From assembly GCF_900143565.1 (NCBI RefSeq), contig NZ_FREX01000010.1, forward strand, positions 9,015 through 73,014: DNA of 64,000 nucleotides, in the 5' to 3' direction. Both the position numbers and the translations under genes were made by a program. Below the pieces are notes generated by a model. The model searched no databases. It was not told where the DNA came from and saw only the letters and a list, made by a program, of their open reading frames with translations. This stretch comes from Pseudovibrio sp. Alg231-02 (GTDB lineage Bacteria > Pseudomonadota > Alphaproteobacteria > Rhizobiales > Stappiaceae). Of this stretch, positions 15,940 through 26,277 are shown piece after piece. Within the stretch, counting starts at the first letter, position 1. Each line of letters begins with the position of its first letter.

Positions 15940-18237
15940 ATGAAAGTCGCATGTCTTGGAGGCGGCCCGGCAGGTCTTTATTTCGCAATCAGCATGAAGC
16001 TGCGAGATCCTCAGCATGAGGTCACAGTCATCGAGCGAAATAAGTTTGACGACACCTTCGGTTGGGGTGTTGTTCTTTCAGATGAGACACTGGACAACTT
16101 CAAGGTCAACGACGAGAAAAGCGCTGAAGCCATCCGCGCACATTTTGCTTACTGGGATGACATCGCGGTTCACTACCGAGATACCTGCCACGTCTCCAGC
16201 GGTCACGGCTTCTGCGGTATTGGCCGCAAGCAGTTGCTTCTGCTGCTACAAGACCGGGCTAAAGAGCTTGGCGTAAACATGGAATTTGAGCGCAATTACA
16301 CCAGCGCTAAAGAGTTCATGGGTGATTACGACCTCGTTGTTGCAGCAGATGGCCTAAACTCCACCAGCCGCACCGAGTTTGCTGAGTATTTCAAGCCAGA
16401 CATCGACACCCGCAAATGCAAGTTCGTCTGGCTCGGCACCCACCAGAAATTCGATGATGCTTTCACCTTCATTTTTGAAGAAACAGAGCATGGCTGGATC
16501 TGGGCACACGCCTATCAGTTCGATGATGACACCGCGACGTTCATCGTGGAATGTACGGAAGAGACATACGAAGCATTTGGCTTTGCCGACATGAGCCAGG
16601 CTGAGTCTTGCCGGACTTGTGAGACGATCTTCAAAAAGCATCTTGGCGGCAATGAGCTGATGACCAACGCAAACCACGTCCGTGGTTCTGCATGGATCAA
16701 CTTCCCACGCGTGCTCTGCGAGAAATGGTCCCACGAAAACCTCGTTCTCATGGGCGATGCCTCTGCAACTGCACACTTTTCTATCGGATCAGGCTCCAAG
16801 CTTGCCATGGAAAGCGCCATTGCACTGGCAGATTACCTGCACAGCGAAAACTCCATTCAAAGCGCCTTCCAAAAATATGAGGACGAGCGCCGCTTGGAAG
16901 TTCTGAAGCTCCAGTCCGCTGCCCGTAACTCACTGGAATGGTTTGAAAACGTCGAACGCTACCTGCATCTCGATCCAGTTCAGTTCAATTACTCACTCCT
17001 GACACGCTCCCAGCGCATCTCCCATGAGAACCTGCGTGAGCGCGATGCTGAGTGGCTGGGAACTGCAGAAGGCTGGTTCCAAAATCAAGCCGGAGTGTCG
17101 GACACCGACAATGCTCCACGCCCGCCAATGTTCGCACCGTTCAAACTTCGCGAGATGGAGCTGAACAACCGCGTGGTTGTCTCTCCTATGGCCCAGTACA
17201 AAGCGGAAGATGGAACAGTCTCCGACTGGCATCTGGCCCACTATGGCGAACGCGCCAAAGGTGGAGCAGGGATGGTTGTTGTTGAGATGACCTGTGTCAG
17301 CGCAGATGGCCGCATCACACCAGGCTGCCCGGGTCTTTACGCACCAGAACATCAAACGGCATGGAAGCGTATCACCAATTTTGTGCATGAACACAGCAAC
17401 GCAAAGATCTGCTGTCAGCTTGGCCATGCCGGTCCAAAAGGTTCAACGCAAGTTGGTTGGGAAGAGATGGACGCGCCGCTGAACGACGGCAATTGGCCGC
17501 TTCTTGCCGCCTCTCCAATCGCTTGGTCTGAACGCAACCAGACACCAAAGCAAATGGACCGGGCAGACATGGACCGCGTCAAGGCAGAGTTCGTGAATGC
17601 AGCCAAGATGGCAGATGCATCTGGTTTTAACATGATCGAAGTCCACTGCGCCCACGGTTATCTTCTGTCCTCCTTCATCTCTCCACTCACCAACAAGCGT
17701 GAAGACGAGTATGGCGGATCGCTTGAAAGCCGCATGAGATACCCGTTGGAAGTCATCAAAGTAGTACGCGAAGCATGGCCTCAGGACAAACCGATGTCCG
17801 TGCGTATCTCAGCAACGGACTGGGTGGAAGACGAGGGCCTCACACCAGAAGAAGCCGTTGAGATCGCCCGCATGTTGGACGCAGCTGACGTTGATATCTG
17901 CGATGTCTCCGCAGGTCAGACCAGCACTCGCGCACAACCGGTTTATGGTCGTATGTTCCAGGTGCCGTTCTCAGACCGTATCCGCAACGACGCCGGTATG
18001 AAAACCATGGCTGTCGGCAACATCTATGAGCCAGATCATGTGAACTCAATCCTGATGGCTGGTCGCGCGGATCTTGTATGTCTTGCTCGTCCGCATCTGT
18101 CCGATCCGTACTGGACACTGCACGCAGCTGCTGAACTGGGCGACAAAGGTGTGTACTGGCCAGAACCATATCATGCTGGCCGTGACCAGCTGTACCGTCT
18201 GGCAGAGCGCGCCGAGACCATGAAAGTTCGCGTGTGA
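15940..18237 (+). CDS. Anthraniloyl-CoA / salicylyl-CoA hydroxylase-reductase (two-domain flavoprotein)
   Basis: A 765-residue fusion. Residues 1-~370 are an FAD aromatic hydroxylase ([31 protein letters not shown]). Residues ~395-765 are an old-yellow-enzyme NADH:flavin reductase ([33 protein letters not shown]). This architecture is known from 2-aminobenzoyl-CoA monooxygenase/reductase of Azoarcus evansii, which hydroxylates and then reduces the ring so that a non-aromatic CoA ester enters beta-oxidation-like steps; salicylyl-CoA 5-hydroxylases share it. The ligase, hydratase, dehydrogenases and formamidase downstream favour anthranilate. The ATG is preceded by a strong AAGGGGGAGAG. It heads the operon and overlaps the SDR gene by four bases. 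Confidence 0.9.
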   Translation: MKVACLGGGPAGLYFAISMKLRDPQHEVTVIERNKFDDTFGWGVVLSDETLDNFKVNDEKSAEAIRAHFAYWDDIAVHYRDTCHVSSGHGFCGIGRKQLLLLLQDRAKELGVNMEFERNYTSAKEFMGDYDLVVAADGLNSTSRTEFAEYFKPDIDTRKCKFVWLGTHQKFDDAFTFIFEETEHGWIWAHAYQFDDDTATFIVECTEETYEAFGFADMSQAESCRTCETIFKKHLGGNELMTNANHVRGSAWINFPRVLCEKWSHENLVLMGDASATAHFSIGSGSKLAMESAIALADYLHSENSIQSAFQKYEDERRLEVLKLQSAARNSLEWFENVERYLHLDPVQFNYSLLTRSQRISHENLRERDAEWLGTAEGWFQNQAGVSDTDNAPRPPMFAPFKLREMELNNRVVVSPMAQYKAEDGTVSDWHLAHYGERAKGGAGMVVVEMTCVSADGRITPGCPGLYAPEHQTAWKRITNFVHEHSNAKICCQLGHAGPKGSTQVGWEEMDAPLNDGNWPLLAASPIAWSERNQTPKQMDRADMDRVKAEFVNAAKMADASGFNMIEVHCAHGYLLSSFISPLTNKREDEYGGSLESRMRYPLEVIKVVREAWPQDKPMSVRISATDWVEDEGLTPEEAVEIARMLDAADVDICDVSAGQTSTRAQPVYGRMFQVPFSDRIRNDAGMKTMAVGNIYEPDHVNSILMAGRADLVCLARPHLSDPYWTLHAAAELGDKGVYWPEPYHAGRDQLYRLAERAETMKVRV

Positions 18238-19001
18238 GGAAGATCGGTTTGGAAAAGCATGCACTCATAACAGGTGGCGGGACAGGCGTTGGGGCTGAAA
18301 TAGCCCGCCACCTTGCGGGGGCTGGCATCAACGTCACCATTGCTGGGCGCAGACGCGAGCCGCTTGATCTGGTCGCAAGTGCCAACAGCCGCATCAGCGC
18401 TGTTACAGCAGACATTACCGATGAAGTGTCCGTTGGACAGATGTTTGAAAAGGCGGCTGAAGCAAACGGACCAGTCAACATCGTGATTGCCAATGCAGGT
18501 GCAGCAGAATCTGCACCTTTTGGAAAGATCGAACGGGAAGACTTCCAGCGCATGCTCGACATCAACCTGACAGGTACATTCCTGACCTTCCAAAAGGGAC
18601 TGGAATGCCTGAAAGGGCAGGAGTATGGGCGTTTGATCGCAATTGCATCTACAGCAGGTTTGCGCGGGTATTCCTATGTTTCTCACTACGCCGCAGCCAA
18701 ACATGGTGTCGTCGGCATGGTCAGATCACTGGCACTCGAACTTGCCAGCAAGCCATTTACGGTCAATGCTGTGTGTCCAGGATTCACAGAGACCCCAATG
18801 CTGCAACGCTCGATCGAAAACATCATGCAAAAAACCAGAATGAACGAAGAGCAGGCACGGGCCGCTCTTTACAAGGACAACCCACAGCAACGCTTCATCC
18901 AGCCGGACGAAGTCGCCGCCACAGTGGCATGGCTCATCGGAGATGGTGCCCGCTCAGTGACAGGGCAAGCTATTTCAGTATCAGGAGGCGAGACCCAATG
19001 A
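18234..19001 (+). CDS. SDR family dehydrogenase, probable 3-hydroxyacyl-CoA dehydrogenase
   Basis: A 255-residue short-chain dehydrogenase. NAD(P)-binding [11 protein letters not shown] (IANAG), catalytic Ser in ASTAG, and YAAAK are all present, and the C-terminal [11 protein letters not shown]...SVSGGE is typical. In the operon it would oxidise the hydroxyacyl-CoA made by the hydratase. GTG 18234 overlaps the previous stop as GTGA. TTG 18249, 6 bases after GAGGAAG, is an alternative start giving MEKHALITG. The stop overlaps the MarR start (ATGA). Confidence 0.9.
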   Translation: MRKIGLEKHALITGGGTGVGAEIARHLAGAGINVTIAGRRREPLDLVASANSRISAVTADITDEVSVGQMFEKAAEANGPVNIVIANAGAAESAPFGKIEREDFQRMLDINLTGTFLTFQKGLECLKGQEYGRLIAIASTAGLRGYSYVSHYAAAKHGVVGMVRSLALELASKPFTVNAVCPGFTETPMLQRSIENIMQKTRMNEEQARAALYKDNPQQRFIQPDEVAATVAWLIGDGARSVTGQAISVSGGETQ

Positions 19002-19480
19002 CAGCCTCACAGGAAATGCTCAAAGCTGACAGAGCAACCGACGACAAGTCCCGCGTTCGCCTCTGGTTGAGATTGCTCCGCGCCTCTCGTGCGATTGAAG
19101 GCGAACTGAGAGAGCGGCTGCGGACAACCTACAATGTGACCTTGCCACGCTTTGACGTGATGGCGGCACTTTACCGGGAGCCAGAGGGCATGCTCATGTC
19201 CCAGCTCTCCAAATACCTGATGGTATCCAACGGCAACGTCACCGGCCTCATTGATCGCCTGACCACGGACGGACTGGTTCAGCGCACCTTGAGAGACGGA
19301 GACCGGAGAACCTCTGTGGTTCTGCTTACCAAAGAAGGCCACGAGAATTTTGAGCAAATGGCAGCAAGCCACCGCGAGTGGATCAATGAGTTGCTTTCTC
19401 ACTTTTCTCCCGATGAAGCAGAAACCCTTGCTGACACACTGAAGGTATTTGCAAGCGATTGGGAGGGGGAGCCCCGATAA
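18998..19480 (+). CDS. MarR family transcriptional regulator
   Basis: A 160-residue winged-helix regulator. The recognition-helix region ([22 protein letters not shown]) and wing ([13 protein letters not shown]) are clear. It starts at the ATG overlapping the SDR stop, with AGGAGG upstream. Being the third gene of the catabolic operon, it probably controls the operon in response to an aryl-CoA or free acid ligand; regulators of this type often sense CoA thioesters. A palindrome at 15709-15726 is a candidate site. Confidence 0.92.
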   Translation: MTASQEMLKADRATDDKSRVRLWLRLLRASRAIEGELRERLRTTYNVTLPRFDVMAALYREPEGMLMSQLSKYLMVSNGNVTGLIDRLTTDGLVQRTLRDGDRRTSVVLLTKEGHENFEQMAASHREWINELLSHFSPDEAETLADTLKVFASDWEGEPR

Positions 19481-20301
19481 TGCTGACAACCTACAAAATG
19501 GCGAATTTGCAGCCAAAGCACTTCATTTGGCGCATGGAAGGCGATGTCGCAGTCATCCAACTGGACCGCCCGGACCGCAAAAACCCGCTGACCTTTGAAA
19601 GCTATGCCGAGCTGCGCGATACATTCCGCGATCTCGTCTATGCAGATGACGTTAATGCCGTTGTGATCGCCTCCAACGAAGGCAACTACTGCTCAGGTGG
19701 AGACGTCCACGACATCATCGGTCCGCTAGTTGCAATGGACATGAAAGACCTGCTGAAGTTCACGCGTATGACGGGTGATCTGGTCAAAGCCATGATCAAC
19801 TGCACCAAGCCGATCATTTCAGCTGTAGACGGTATCAGCGTTGGTGCTGGGGCAATCATGGCCATGGCATCAGACCTGCGCATTGGTACACCAGACGCCA
19901 AAACAGCGTTCCTGTTCACCCGCGTCGGTCTTGCTGGCTGTGACATGGGTGCTTGTGCCATTCTTCCACGTATCATCGGGCAGGGGCGTGCTGCAGAGCT
20001 GCTCTACACAGGTCGGTCCATGAGCGCTGAAGAGGGCTACACTTGGGGCTACTTCAACTCCATGTCCACCACAGAAGCACTAGAGGCCGATGCTATTCGC
20101 ATGGCTCAGCGTATCACGGCAGGGCCGAATTTTGCGCACGGTATCACCAAGACCCAGCTCAATCAGGAATGGAACATGGGTCTGGATCAAGCGATTGAAG
20201 CTGAAGCACAGGCGCAGGCCATCTGCATGCAGACCAAAGACTTCGAAACCGCCTACAAAGCTTTTGTTGCAAAAGAAAAACCGGTCTTTGAGGGGGCATA
20301 A
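19480..20301 (+). CDS. Enoyl-CoA hydratase/isomerase family protein
   Basis: A 273-residue crotonase-fold protein. The oxyanion-hole segments [10 protein letters not shown] and [18 protein letters not shown] are present, as is the [11 protein letters not shown] active-site region. It likely hydrates or opens the ring of the non-aromatic CoA ester. The ATG at 19480 shares a base with the MarR stop (TAATG) and has GGGAGGGGGA 9-10 bases upstream; an earlier start at 19459 would lie inside the MarR gene. Confidence 0.9.
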   Translation: MLTTYKMANLQPKHFIWRMEGDVAVIQLDRPDRKNPLTFESYAELRDTFRDLVYADDVNAVVIASNEGNYCSGGDVHDIIGPLVAMDMKDLLKFTRMTGDLVKAMINCTKPIISAVDGISVGAGAIMAMASDLRIGTPDAKTAFLFTRVGLAGCDMGACAILPRIIGQGRAAELLYTGRSMSAEEGYTWGYFNSMSTTEALEADAIRMAQRITAGPNFAHGITKTQLNQEWNMGLDQAIEAEAQAQAICMQTKDFETAYKAFVAKEKPVFEGA

Positions 20302-21513
20302 ATGGCTGACACCACCTTCCTCACATGGCCGTTTTTTGAAGAAAAACACCGAGAGCTGGCCGAAGCCATAGAAAACTGGTGCTGCAAAAACCTTCCAGCT
20401 GACCACTCTGACACGGATGCTGCCTGTATCAAGCTCGTTAATGATCTTGGTTCTGCTGGTTTCCTGAAGCTCACTGCTGTTGATCCGGCTGATCCCAAAC
20501 CGCTGGATGTCCGTAGCCTGTGCATCATGCGCGAAACACTGGCCCGTCACGACGGTCTGGGGGACTTCGCCTTCGCCATGCAAGGCCTTGGCACCGGCGC
20601 CATCAGCCTGTTTGGCACGCCAGAACAACAGCTGTGGCTCAATAAAACCAGAGCAGGCCAGACACTCTCTGCGTTTGCGCTGACAGAACCAGACTCCGGT
20701 TCAGACGTTGCAAACATTGAGCTTTCTGCCATCCGCGACGGCGATGACTATGTGCTCAATGGCGAAAAGACCTGGATCTCCAACGGCGGCATTGCAGGCC
20801 TTTACGTTGTCTTCGCAAGGACGGGCGAAGCACTGGGTGCCAAAGGCATCAGCGCCTTCATAGTACCGGCGGATACACCGGGCTTAACCGTTGAAGAACG
20901 GCTGGATGTGATGGCACCTCATCCTCTGGCACGGTTGGGCTTCAAACAACTGCGCATTCCAGCAATAAACCGCATTGGGGGAGCCGGAGAAGGCTTCAAG
21001 ATCTCAATGTCGGTTCTGGATGTCTTCCGCTGCACCGTCGGCGCTGCCGCACTGGGCTTTGCCCGCCGTGCATTGGAAGAAGCCGTAGCACGCGCAACAA
21101 CCCGCAAACTGGGGGATGGCGTGCTGGCCGATATGCAGATGGTGCAAGGCCACCTGGCGGAAATGGCAATCGACATTGATGCCTCTGCACTCCTGATCTA
21201 CCGCGCTGCATGGACGAAAGACATGGGGGCAGCACGAGTATCTCGCGAGGCTGCCATGGCAAAGCAATTCGCAACCGATCAGGCCCAACAAATCATTGAT
21301 AAGGCGGTACAAATCCACGGGGGTGAGGGCGTCCGTTCAGGCAATACTGTCGAAAAACTTTACCGTGAAATCAGAGCTCTTCGCATCTACGAAGGCGCAT
21401 CCGATGTTCAGAAAATAATAGTAGCAAGGCAATTGCTTTCTCAGGAGGGGAGAAATGCTGGGACCAAGCGCGCACAAGGACACCTTCACAAGGGACAGGC
21501 TGCCACCAATTGA
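20302..21513 (+). CDS. Acyl-CoA dehydrogenase
   Basis: A 403-residue FAD enzyme. Conserved blocks include ALTEPDSGSD, NGEKTWISNGG, and near the C-terminus QIHGGEGVRSG and LRIYEGASDVQK, whose Glu is the position of the catalytic base in glutaryl/isovaleryl-type enzymes. It introduces a C2-C3 double bond in the acyl-CoA intermediate. It starts directly after the hydratase stop, and its last 59 bases overlap the ligase gene. An unusual 20-residue tail follows the normal ARQLL end. Confidence 0.92.
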   Translation: MADTTFLTWPFFEEKHRELAEAIENWCCKNLPADHSDTDAACIKLVNDLGSAGFLKLTAVDPADPKPLDVRSLCIMRETLARHDGLGDFAFAMQGLGTGAISLFGTPEQQLWLNKTRAGQTLSAFALTEPDSGSDVANIELSAIRDGDDYVLNGEKTWISNGGIAGLYVVFARTGEALGAKGISAFIVPADTPGLTVEERLDVMAPHPLARLGFKQLRIPAINRIGGAGEGFKISMSVLDVFRCTVGAAALGFARRALEEAVARATTRKLGDGVLADMQMVQGHLAEMAIDIDASALLIYRAAWTKDMGAARVSREAAMAKQFATDQAQQIIDKAVQIHGGEGVRSGNTVEKLYREIRALRIYEGASDVQKIIVARQLLSQEGRNAGTKRAQGHLHKGQAATN

Positions 21514-23101
21514 TCAGCAGCCAGTTTTCCAGCTGGAGGGGTTTGAGTACCCAGACTACATCAACGCCGCAGTAGAGTTGACCGACAAGATGGTTGAACG
21601 CGGCTTTGGTGACAACATTGCTCTCATCGGCAATGGCAGAAAACGTACTTACAAGGAGCTTGCGGACTGGACGAACCGCATCGCTCGAGCTCTGCAGGAG
21701 GATTACGGAGTAGAACCGGGCGACCGCATTCTTATCCGCTCAGCAAACAACCCGGCGATGGTCGCCTGTTGGCTGGCTGCCACAAAAGCAGGCGCCGTGG
21801 TAGTCAACACTATGCCAATGCTGCGGGCTGGCGAGTTAAGCCAGATCGTCGACAAGGCCGAAATCAAACTGGCCATGTGCGATCTTCGCCTTATGGAAGA
21901 GATGGAACGTTGCCTTGAGCAGAACGATCATCTGAGCAAAATCGTAAGCTTCGATGGCACGGCCAACTTTGCTGGTGAGATGGATAAGGTCGCACTGTCA
22001 AAGCCCGTCCAGTTTGAGGCCGTTCAAACGGGCAGAGACGATGTCTGCCTGCTGGGTTTCACATCTGGCACCACCGGACAGCCGAAGGCAACCATGCACT
22101 TCCACCGCGATCTGCTGATCATCGCAGATGCCTATGCAAAGGAAGTGCTGAACATCCAGCCATCGGACGTGTTTGTTGGCAGTCCACCACTGGCCTTTAC
22201 ATTTGGCCTCGGCGGCTTGGCAATTTTCCCGCTTCGTTTCGGCGCAACCGCTACTCTGCTGGAAACGGCAGGACCCAAACAGCTTATTGAGATCATTGAG
22301 ACTTACAAGGCAACGATCTCGTTCACAGCACCAACGGCTTACCGTGCCATGATGGCGGCAATGGAAGAGGGGGCAGACCTGTCCTCACTGCGCATCGCAG
22401 TCTCCGCGGGAGAAACATTGCCAGCACCAGTGTTTGAGCAATGGAAAGCGAAAACCGGGATTCCGATGCTGGATGGGATTGGCGCAACAGAAATGTTGCA
22501 CATCTTTATTTCCAACCATTTGGAAGATGCCATGCCAGCAACCACTGGCCGGGAGATCAAAGGATACTCCGCAAAAGTGGTTGATGAAAACATGCAGGAG
22601 GTTCCACGCGGCACAGTTGGTAAACTTGCCGTAAGAGGACCAACCGGTTGTCGGTATATGCAAGATGACCGGCAGCAGAAATATGTTCGTGACGGCTGGA
22701 ATTTGACAGGTGATGCCTTTTATCAGGATGAAAAAGGGTATTTCCACTTCGCAGCCCGCGCAGACGATATGATCATCACGTCCGGTTACAACGTCGCCGG
22801 ACCTGAAGTTGAGGCTGCTCTGCTAAGCAGCCCGGAAGTGTCCGAGTGTGCTGTTATAGGCGTGCCAGATGAGGACCGGGGACAGATTGTTGAAGCTCAT
22901 GTGGTGCTGGTGGAGGACCACCCACAAGATGCAGATGTAATCAAACGTCTTCAGGACTATGTAAAATCTACTATAGCGCCTTATAAATACCCTCGTTCAC
23001 TTAAACTGGTAGATTCTCTACCAAAAACCGCGACCGGTAAAATTCAAAGATTCCGCCTGAAGGAACAGCTGGTCGAGGATAAATCAGGGGAACTTATATG
23101 A
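21455..23101 (+). CDS. Aryl-CoA ligase, probable 2-aminobenzoate (or benzoate)-CoA ligase
   Basis: A 548-residue ANL-superfamily adenylate-forming enzyme. The P-loop GFTSGTTGQPKAT, the GDAFY and ADDMIITSGYNVAGPEVE hinge motifs, and the catalytic Lys in TATGKIQRFRL are present. It would activate an aromatic acid with ATP and CoA, the entry step of the operon's pathway. AGGAGGGG lies about 5 bases before the ATG despite the start being inside the upstream gene. Its stop overlaps livK by four bases (ATGA). Similarity to benzoate-CoA ligases is by motif impression; substrate assignment is from context. Confidence 0.88.
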   Translation: MLGPSAHKDTFTRDRLPPIDQQPVFQLEGFEYPDYINAAVELTDKMVERGFGDNIALIGNGRKRTYKELADWTNRIARALQEDYGVEPGDRILIRSANNPAMVACWLAATKAGAVVVNTMPMLRAGELSQIVDKAEIKLAMCDLRLMEEMERCLEQNDHLSKIVSFDGTANFAGEMDKVALSKPVQFEAVQTGRDDVCLLGFTSGTTGQPKATMHFHRDLLIIADAYAKEVLNIQPSDVFVGSPPLAFTFGLGGLAIFPLRFGATATLLETAGPKQLIEIIETYKATISFTAPTAYRAMMAAMEEGADLSSLRIAVSAGETLPAPVFEQWKAKTGIPMLDGIGATEMLHIFISNHLEDAMPATTGREIKGYSAKVVDENMQEVPRGTVGKLAVRGPTGCRYMQDDRQQKYVRDGWNLTGDAFYQDEKGYFHFAARADDMIITSGYNVAGPEVEAALLSSPEVSECAVIGVPDEDRGQIVEAHVVLVEDHPQDADVIKRLQDYVKSTIAPYKYPRSLKLVDSLPKTATGKIQRFRLKEQLVEDKSGELI

Positions 23102-24237
23102 AAAAACTCGTTTCAGCCGGAGTAGCCGCCCTTCTGTGTTGTACAGCTGGCGTGGCGCAAGCCGAAGTTAAAATTGGCATGATCACCACCTTGTCAGGCG
23201 GTGGCTCCACCCTCGGTATCGACGTCCGCGATGGTTTTGAGCTCGCACTCAAACAGGCAGGCGCATCCGATGTAAAGCTGCTGGTAGAAGACGACGCCCG
23301 CAAGCCGGACGTTGCCAAAAAACTGGCAGACAAATTCATTCAAAAAGACAAGGTTGATATCCTCACAGGTATCATCTGGTCCAACCTGGCAATGGCTGTG
23401 GTTCCTGCGGCAACCCGCAAAGGCACGCTCTACATCAGCCCAAATGCAGGTCCATCTGCGCTGGCTGGTAAAGCCTGTCACGAAAATTACTTCAACGTGG
23501 CCTGGCAGAACGACAACCTGCATGAGGCAATGGGATCTCACGCCAACAAGGCAGGTTACAAGAAGACCTTCATTCTGGCGCCAAACTACCCAGCTGGTAC
23601 CGACGCTCTGAAAGGCTTCAAGCGGATGTACCAAGGCGAGCTGACAGGTGAACTCTTCACCAAGCTCGGTCAGGATGACTACGCTGCAGAAATCGCACAA
23701 ATCCGTGCTTCTGGCGCTGACAGCGTGTTCTTCTTCCTGCCAGGTGGCATGGGCATTGCGTTCATGAAGCAGTACGCGCAGTCCGGCGTTGATGTACCTG
23801 TCATGGGTCCGGCTTTTTCCTTCTCACAGGATATTCTGCCTGCGATTGGTGACGCTGCACTCGGCGTGGCAAACTCCTCACAGTGGGGTAAGGACATTGA
23901 GAGCGAGGTGAACGCCAAGTTCGTCAAAGGCTTCAAAGAAGCTTATGGCCGTCTGCCTTCCCTATATGCATCTCAGGGCTATGACGCTGCAAATCTGATC
24001 CTTTCTGCAATGGAAAAGGCAGATGTCAGTGACAAAGACGATTTCCGCGCAGCACTGAAGGAAGCTGATTTTGCTTCTGTGCGCGGTGACTTCAAATTCG
24101 GCAACAACAACCACCCAATTCAGGACATTTATGTTCGCGAAGTGGTGAAAGAAGACGGCCAGATCACCAACAAAATTGTCGGTGTCGCAATCAAAGGCCA
24201 TCAGGATGCATACGCATCCAAATGCCGGATGAAATAA
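23098..24237 (+). CDS. Branched-chain amino acid-type ABC transporter substrate-binding protein
   Basis: A 379-residue periplasmic protein with a signal peptide (VSAGVAALLCCTAGVAQA, cleavage after AQA) and the type I periplasmic binding fold of LivK relatives (KIGMITTLSGGGSTLG, SPNAGPSALAGK, FFFLPGGMGIAF). LivK-like proteins next to aromatic-CoA genes commonly bind aromatic acids. Here it is translationally coupled to the ligase, so the ligand is probably the pathway substrate. A stable hairpin follows. Confidence 0.9.
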   Translation: MKKLVSAGVAALLCCTAGVAQAEVKIGMITTLSGGGSTLGIDVRDGFELALKQAGASDVKLLVEDDARKPDVAKKLADKFIQKDKVDILTGIIWSNLAMAVVPAATRKGTLYISPNAGPSALAGKACHENYFNVAWQNDNLHEAMGSHANKAGYKKTFILAPNYPAGTDALKGFKRMYQGELTGELFTKLGQDDYAAEIAQIRASGADSVFFFLPGGMGIAFMKQYAQSGVDVPVMGPAFSFSQDILPAIGDAALGVANSSQWGKDIESEVNAKFVKGFKEAYGRLPSLYASQGYDAANLILSAMEKADVSDKDDFRAALKEADFASVRGDFKFGNNNHPIQDIYVREVVKEDGQITNKIVGVAIKGHQDAYASKCRMK

Positions 24238-24262
24238 GCCAACGCGTTGAAGTAAAAAGTTA

Positions 24263-24296
24263 ATCAGCGGGGAAACCCTAATCCTTCTCCGCTGAT
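24263..24296 (+). promoter_or_regulatory. Intercistronic hairpin between binding protein and permease
   Basis: ATCAGCGG / CCGCTGAT 8-bp stem with an 18-base interior and no T-run. Such structures often protect the upstream mRNA and raise the level of the binding protein over the permeases. It could also be a leaky terminator. Confidence 0.5.
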
Positions 24297-24344
24297 CCCC
24301 TATACTGATGTCACAATGAAAAAGAAGCCTCGGGAATATCATAA

Positions 24345-25265
24345 ATGACGGCAGCTTTGATTTTTGAGCAGGTATTGAACGGGCTGCAATTCGGTCTCAC
24401 TTTGTTTCTGATGGCAGCTGGCCTCACGCTGGTCTTCGGCGTTATGGGTCTGATCAACCTCGCTCATGGCTCGCTTTACATGGTCGGTGCCTTTTGTTGC
24501 GCTTGGATCACTCAGCAGACCGGCTCTTTCTGGCTTGGTCTTGGTGGTGGTGTCCTTGGAGCGGCGGCAGCTGGTGCACTCATCGAAATGCTTGTCATTC
24601 GCAGGCTTTATGACCGCGATCACCTTGATCAGGTATTGGCAACCTTTGCTCTTATTCTGATCTTTTCTGAAGGCACCCGTATGGTCTTCGGTTCCATGCC
24701 ACTTTACCTCAACATTCCGGCAGCTCTGGGGGGCACCATGGCGTTGCCCGGCGTAGAAGCTTATCCGGTCTATCGCCTGTTTATCATTCTGGCAGCGCTG
24801 GCTGTTGCCCTGCTTCTCTACCTGCTTATTTCCAAAACGCGCCTTGGCATGCGGATCCGCGCCGGTGAAAGTGACCGCGAGATGATCGCTGCCTTAGGTG
24901 TTGATATCAAAACGCTTTACACCATCGTTTTCGCATTGGGCGCCGCGATCGCAGGTCTGTCGGGTGCTCTGGTCGGGGCATTGCGCTCCGTACAGGTCGG
25001 CATGGGAGAACCTGTTCTCATTCTGGCCTTCGTGGTCATTGTGATTGGCGGCATTGGCTCAATCAAAGGCGCTCTCATCGGCTCCATCCTGATTGGCCTC
25101 GTGGATACTCTGGGACGTATTTTCTTGCCCGTTATCCTGAAGTTCTTCATGGAAAATGCCAGTGCAAACAGCATCGGGGCAGCTCTGTCTTCCATGCTTA
25201 TCTATCTGATGATGGCAGGCATTCTGGCAGTCAAACCAAAGGGGCTTTTCAATGCAACGAACTGA
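24345..25265 (+). CDS. ABC transporter permease, LivH type
   Basis: A 306-residue inner-membrane protein with about eight hydrophobic helices and the LivH signature regions GLINLAHGSLYMVGAF and GMRIRAGESDREMIAALG (EAA-like cytoplasmic loop). It pairs with the LivM-type permease to form the channel of the importer. The ATG follows a 107-base gap after the binding-protein gene. The last 14 bases overlap the next gene. Confidence 0.92.
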   Translation: MTAALIFEQVLNGLQFGLTLFLMAAGLTLVFGVMGLINLAHGSLYMVGAFCCAWITQQTGSFWLGLGGGVLGAAAAGALIEMLVIRRLYDRDHLDQVLATFALILIFSEGTRMVFGSMPLYLNIPAALGGTMALPGVEAYPVYRLFIILAALAVALLLYLLISKTRLGMRIRAGESDREMIAALGVDIKTLYTIVFALGAAIAGLSGALVGALRSVQVGMGEPVLILAFVVIVIGGIGSIKGALIGSILIGLVDTLGRIFLPVILKFFMENASANSIGAALSSMLIYLMMAGILAVKPKGLFNATN

Positions 25266-26277
25266 TACAGCTCCAAAATCCATCAACATGCCAAAGCTGA
25301 GCCGCGAGACCGTCGTCAACATCGCAGTTATGGCAATCCTGCTGGCTCTGCCGCTCTGGGCGTCGTCTATCGGAGAAGACTACTACGTCAATCTGGCAAG
25401 CCTGATCACCATCTTCGCCATTGCTGGCGTTGGCCTCAACTTTGCCATCGGGCAAGGCGGAATGGTCAGTTTCGGCCATGCGGCCTTCTTCGGCATTGGC
25501 GGCTACACCACTGGCATTGCAGCCTTTCACAGCTTTGAAGAGACCCTCTTCATGGCCATGCCTTTTGCAATCTCCGGCACCAACCAGATGCTTATTATCT
25601 GGATTGTCGCAATGGTCATTTGCGGCATCGCTGCCTTAGCAATTGGCGCAATTTCGCTGAGAACCGAAGGCGTCTACTTCATCATGATCACACTGGCGTT
25701 TGCCCAGATGATCTACTACTTTGCCATTTCCTGGCCGACATACGGCGGTGAAGATGGCCTCTCAATTTACCTGCGCAACGAACTTCCAATGGTAGATGCA
25801 GAAAGCGCTCTGACGTTCTTCCTTGTCTGTTTTGTCCTGCTGCTCGGTGCAATCTTCGTCTCAGCACGCTTGTCTGGCTCCCGTTTCGGTGCAGCTCTTG
25901 GCACCGCCCGTATGAACGAGACACGGCTGGCAACCTCTGGCATTGATCCATTCCCGATCAAGCTCACAGGCTTTGTCATCTCCGCGATGATCACCGGCTT
26001 GGCTGGAGCATTGTTTGCCGAGCTGAATGGCTTTGTAGGGCCTTCAATGCTCTCCTGGCACCGTTCCGGAGAGATTATGGTGTTCGTCATCCTTGGCGGC
26101 GTCGGGCGTCTCTATGGCCCTGTTATCGGCGCAGCGCTATTCGTACTGCTCGAAACCTATATCGGCGAATGGACAGAGCACTGGCAACTGCTGCTTGGTC
26201 TGGCCTTGCTCGGGGTCGTTCTGTTCGCCCGAGGTGGCGTCATGGGCATGATTGCAGGGAGAGCACGCCATGACTAA
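25252..26277 (+). CDS. ABC transporter permease, LivM type
   Basis: A 341-residue membrane protein. LivM motifs are present: GQGGMVSFGHAAFFGIGGY near residue 65-85, RTEGVYFIMITLAFAQM, and the coupling-helix region ending RMNETRLATSGIDPFPIKL. About nine hydrophobic helices are seen. It overlaps the LivH gene upstream and the ATPase gene downstream, so the importer genes are one transcription unit. Confidence 0.92.
   Translation: MQRTDTAPKSINMPKLSRETVVNIAVMAILLALPLWASSIGEDYYVNLASLITIFAIAGVGLNFAIGQGGMVSFGHAAFFGIGGYTTGIAAFHSFEETLFMAMPFAISGTNQMLIIWIVAMVICGIAALAIGAISLRTEGVYFIMITLAFAQMIYYFAISWPTYGGEDGLSIYLRNELPMVDAESALTFFLVCFVLLLGAIFVSARLSGSRFGAALGTARMNETRLATSGIDPFPIKLTGFVISAMITGLAGALFAELNGFVGPSMLSWHRSGEIMVFVILGGVGRLYGPVIGAALFVLLETYIGEWTEHWQLLLGLALLGVVLFARGGVMGMIAGRARHD

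Noticed and set aside
17840-18565. 241-codon reverse frame over the flavoprotein/SDR junction
   Set aside because: Both forward genes are strongly supported; no independent evidence for the reverse one.
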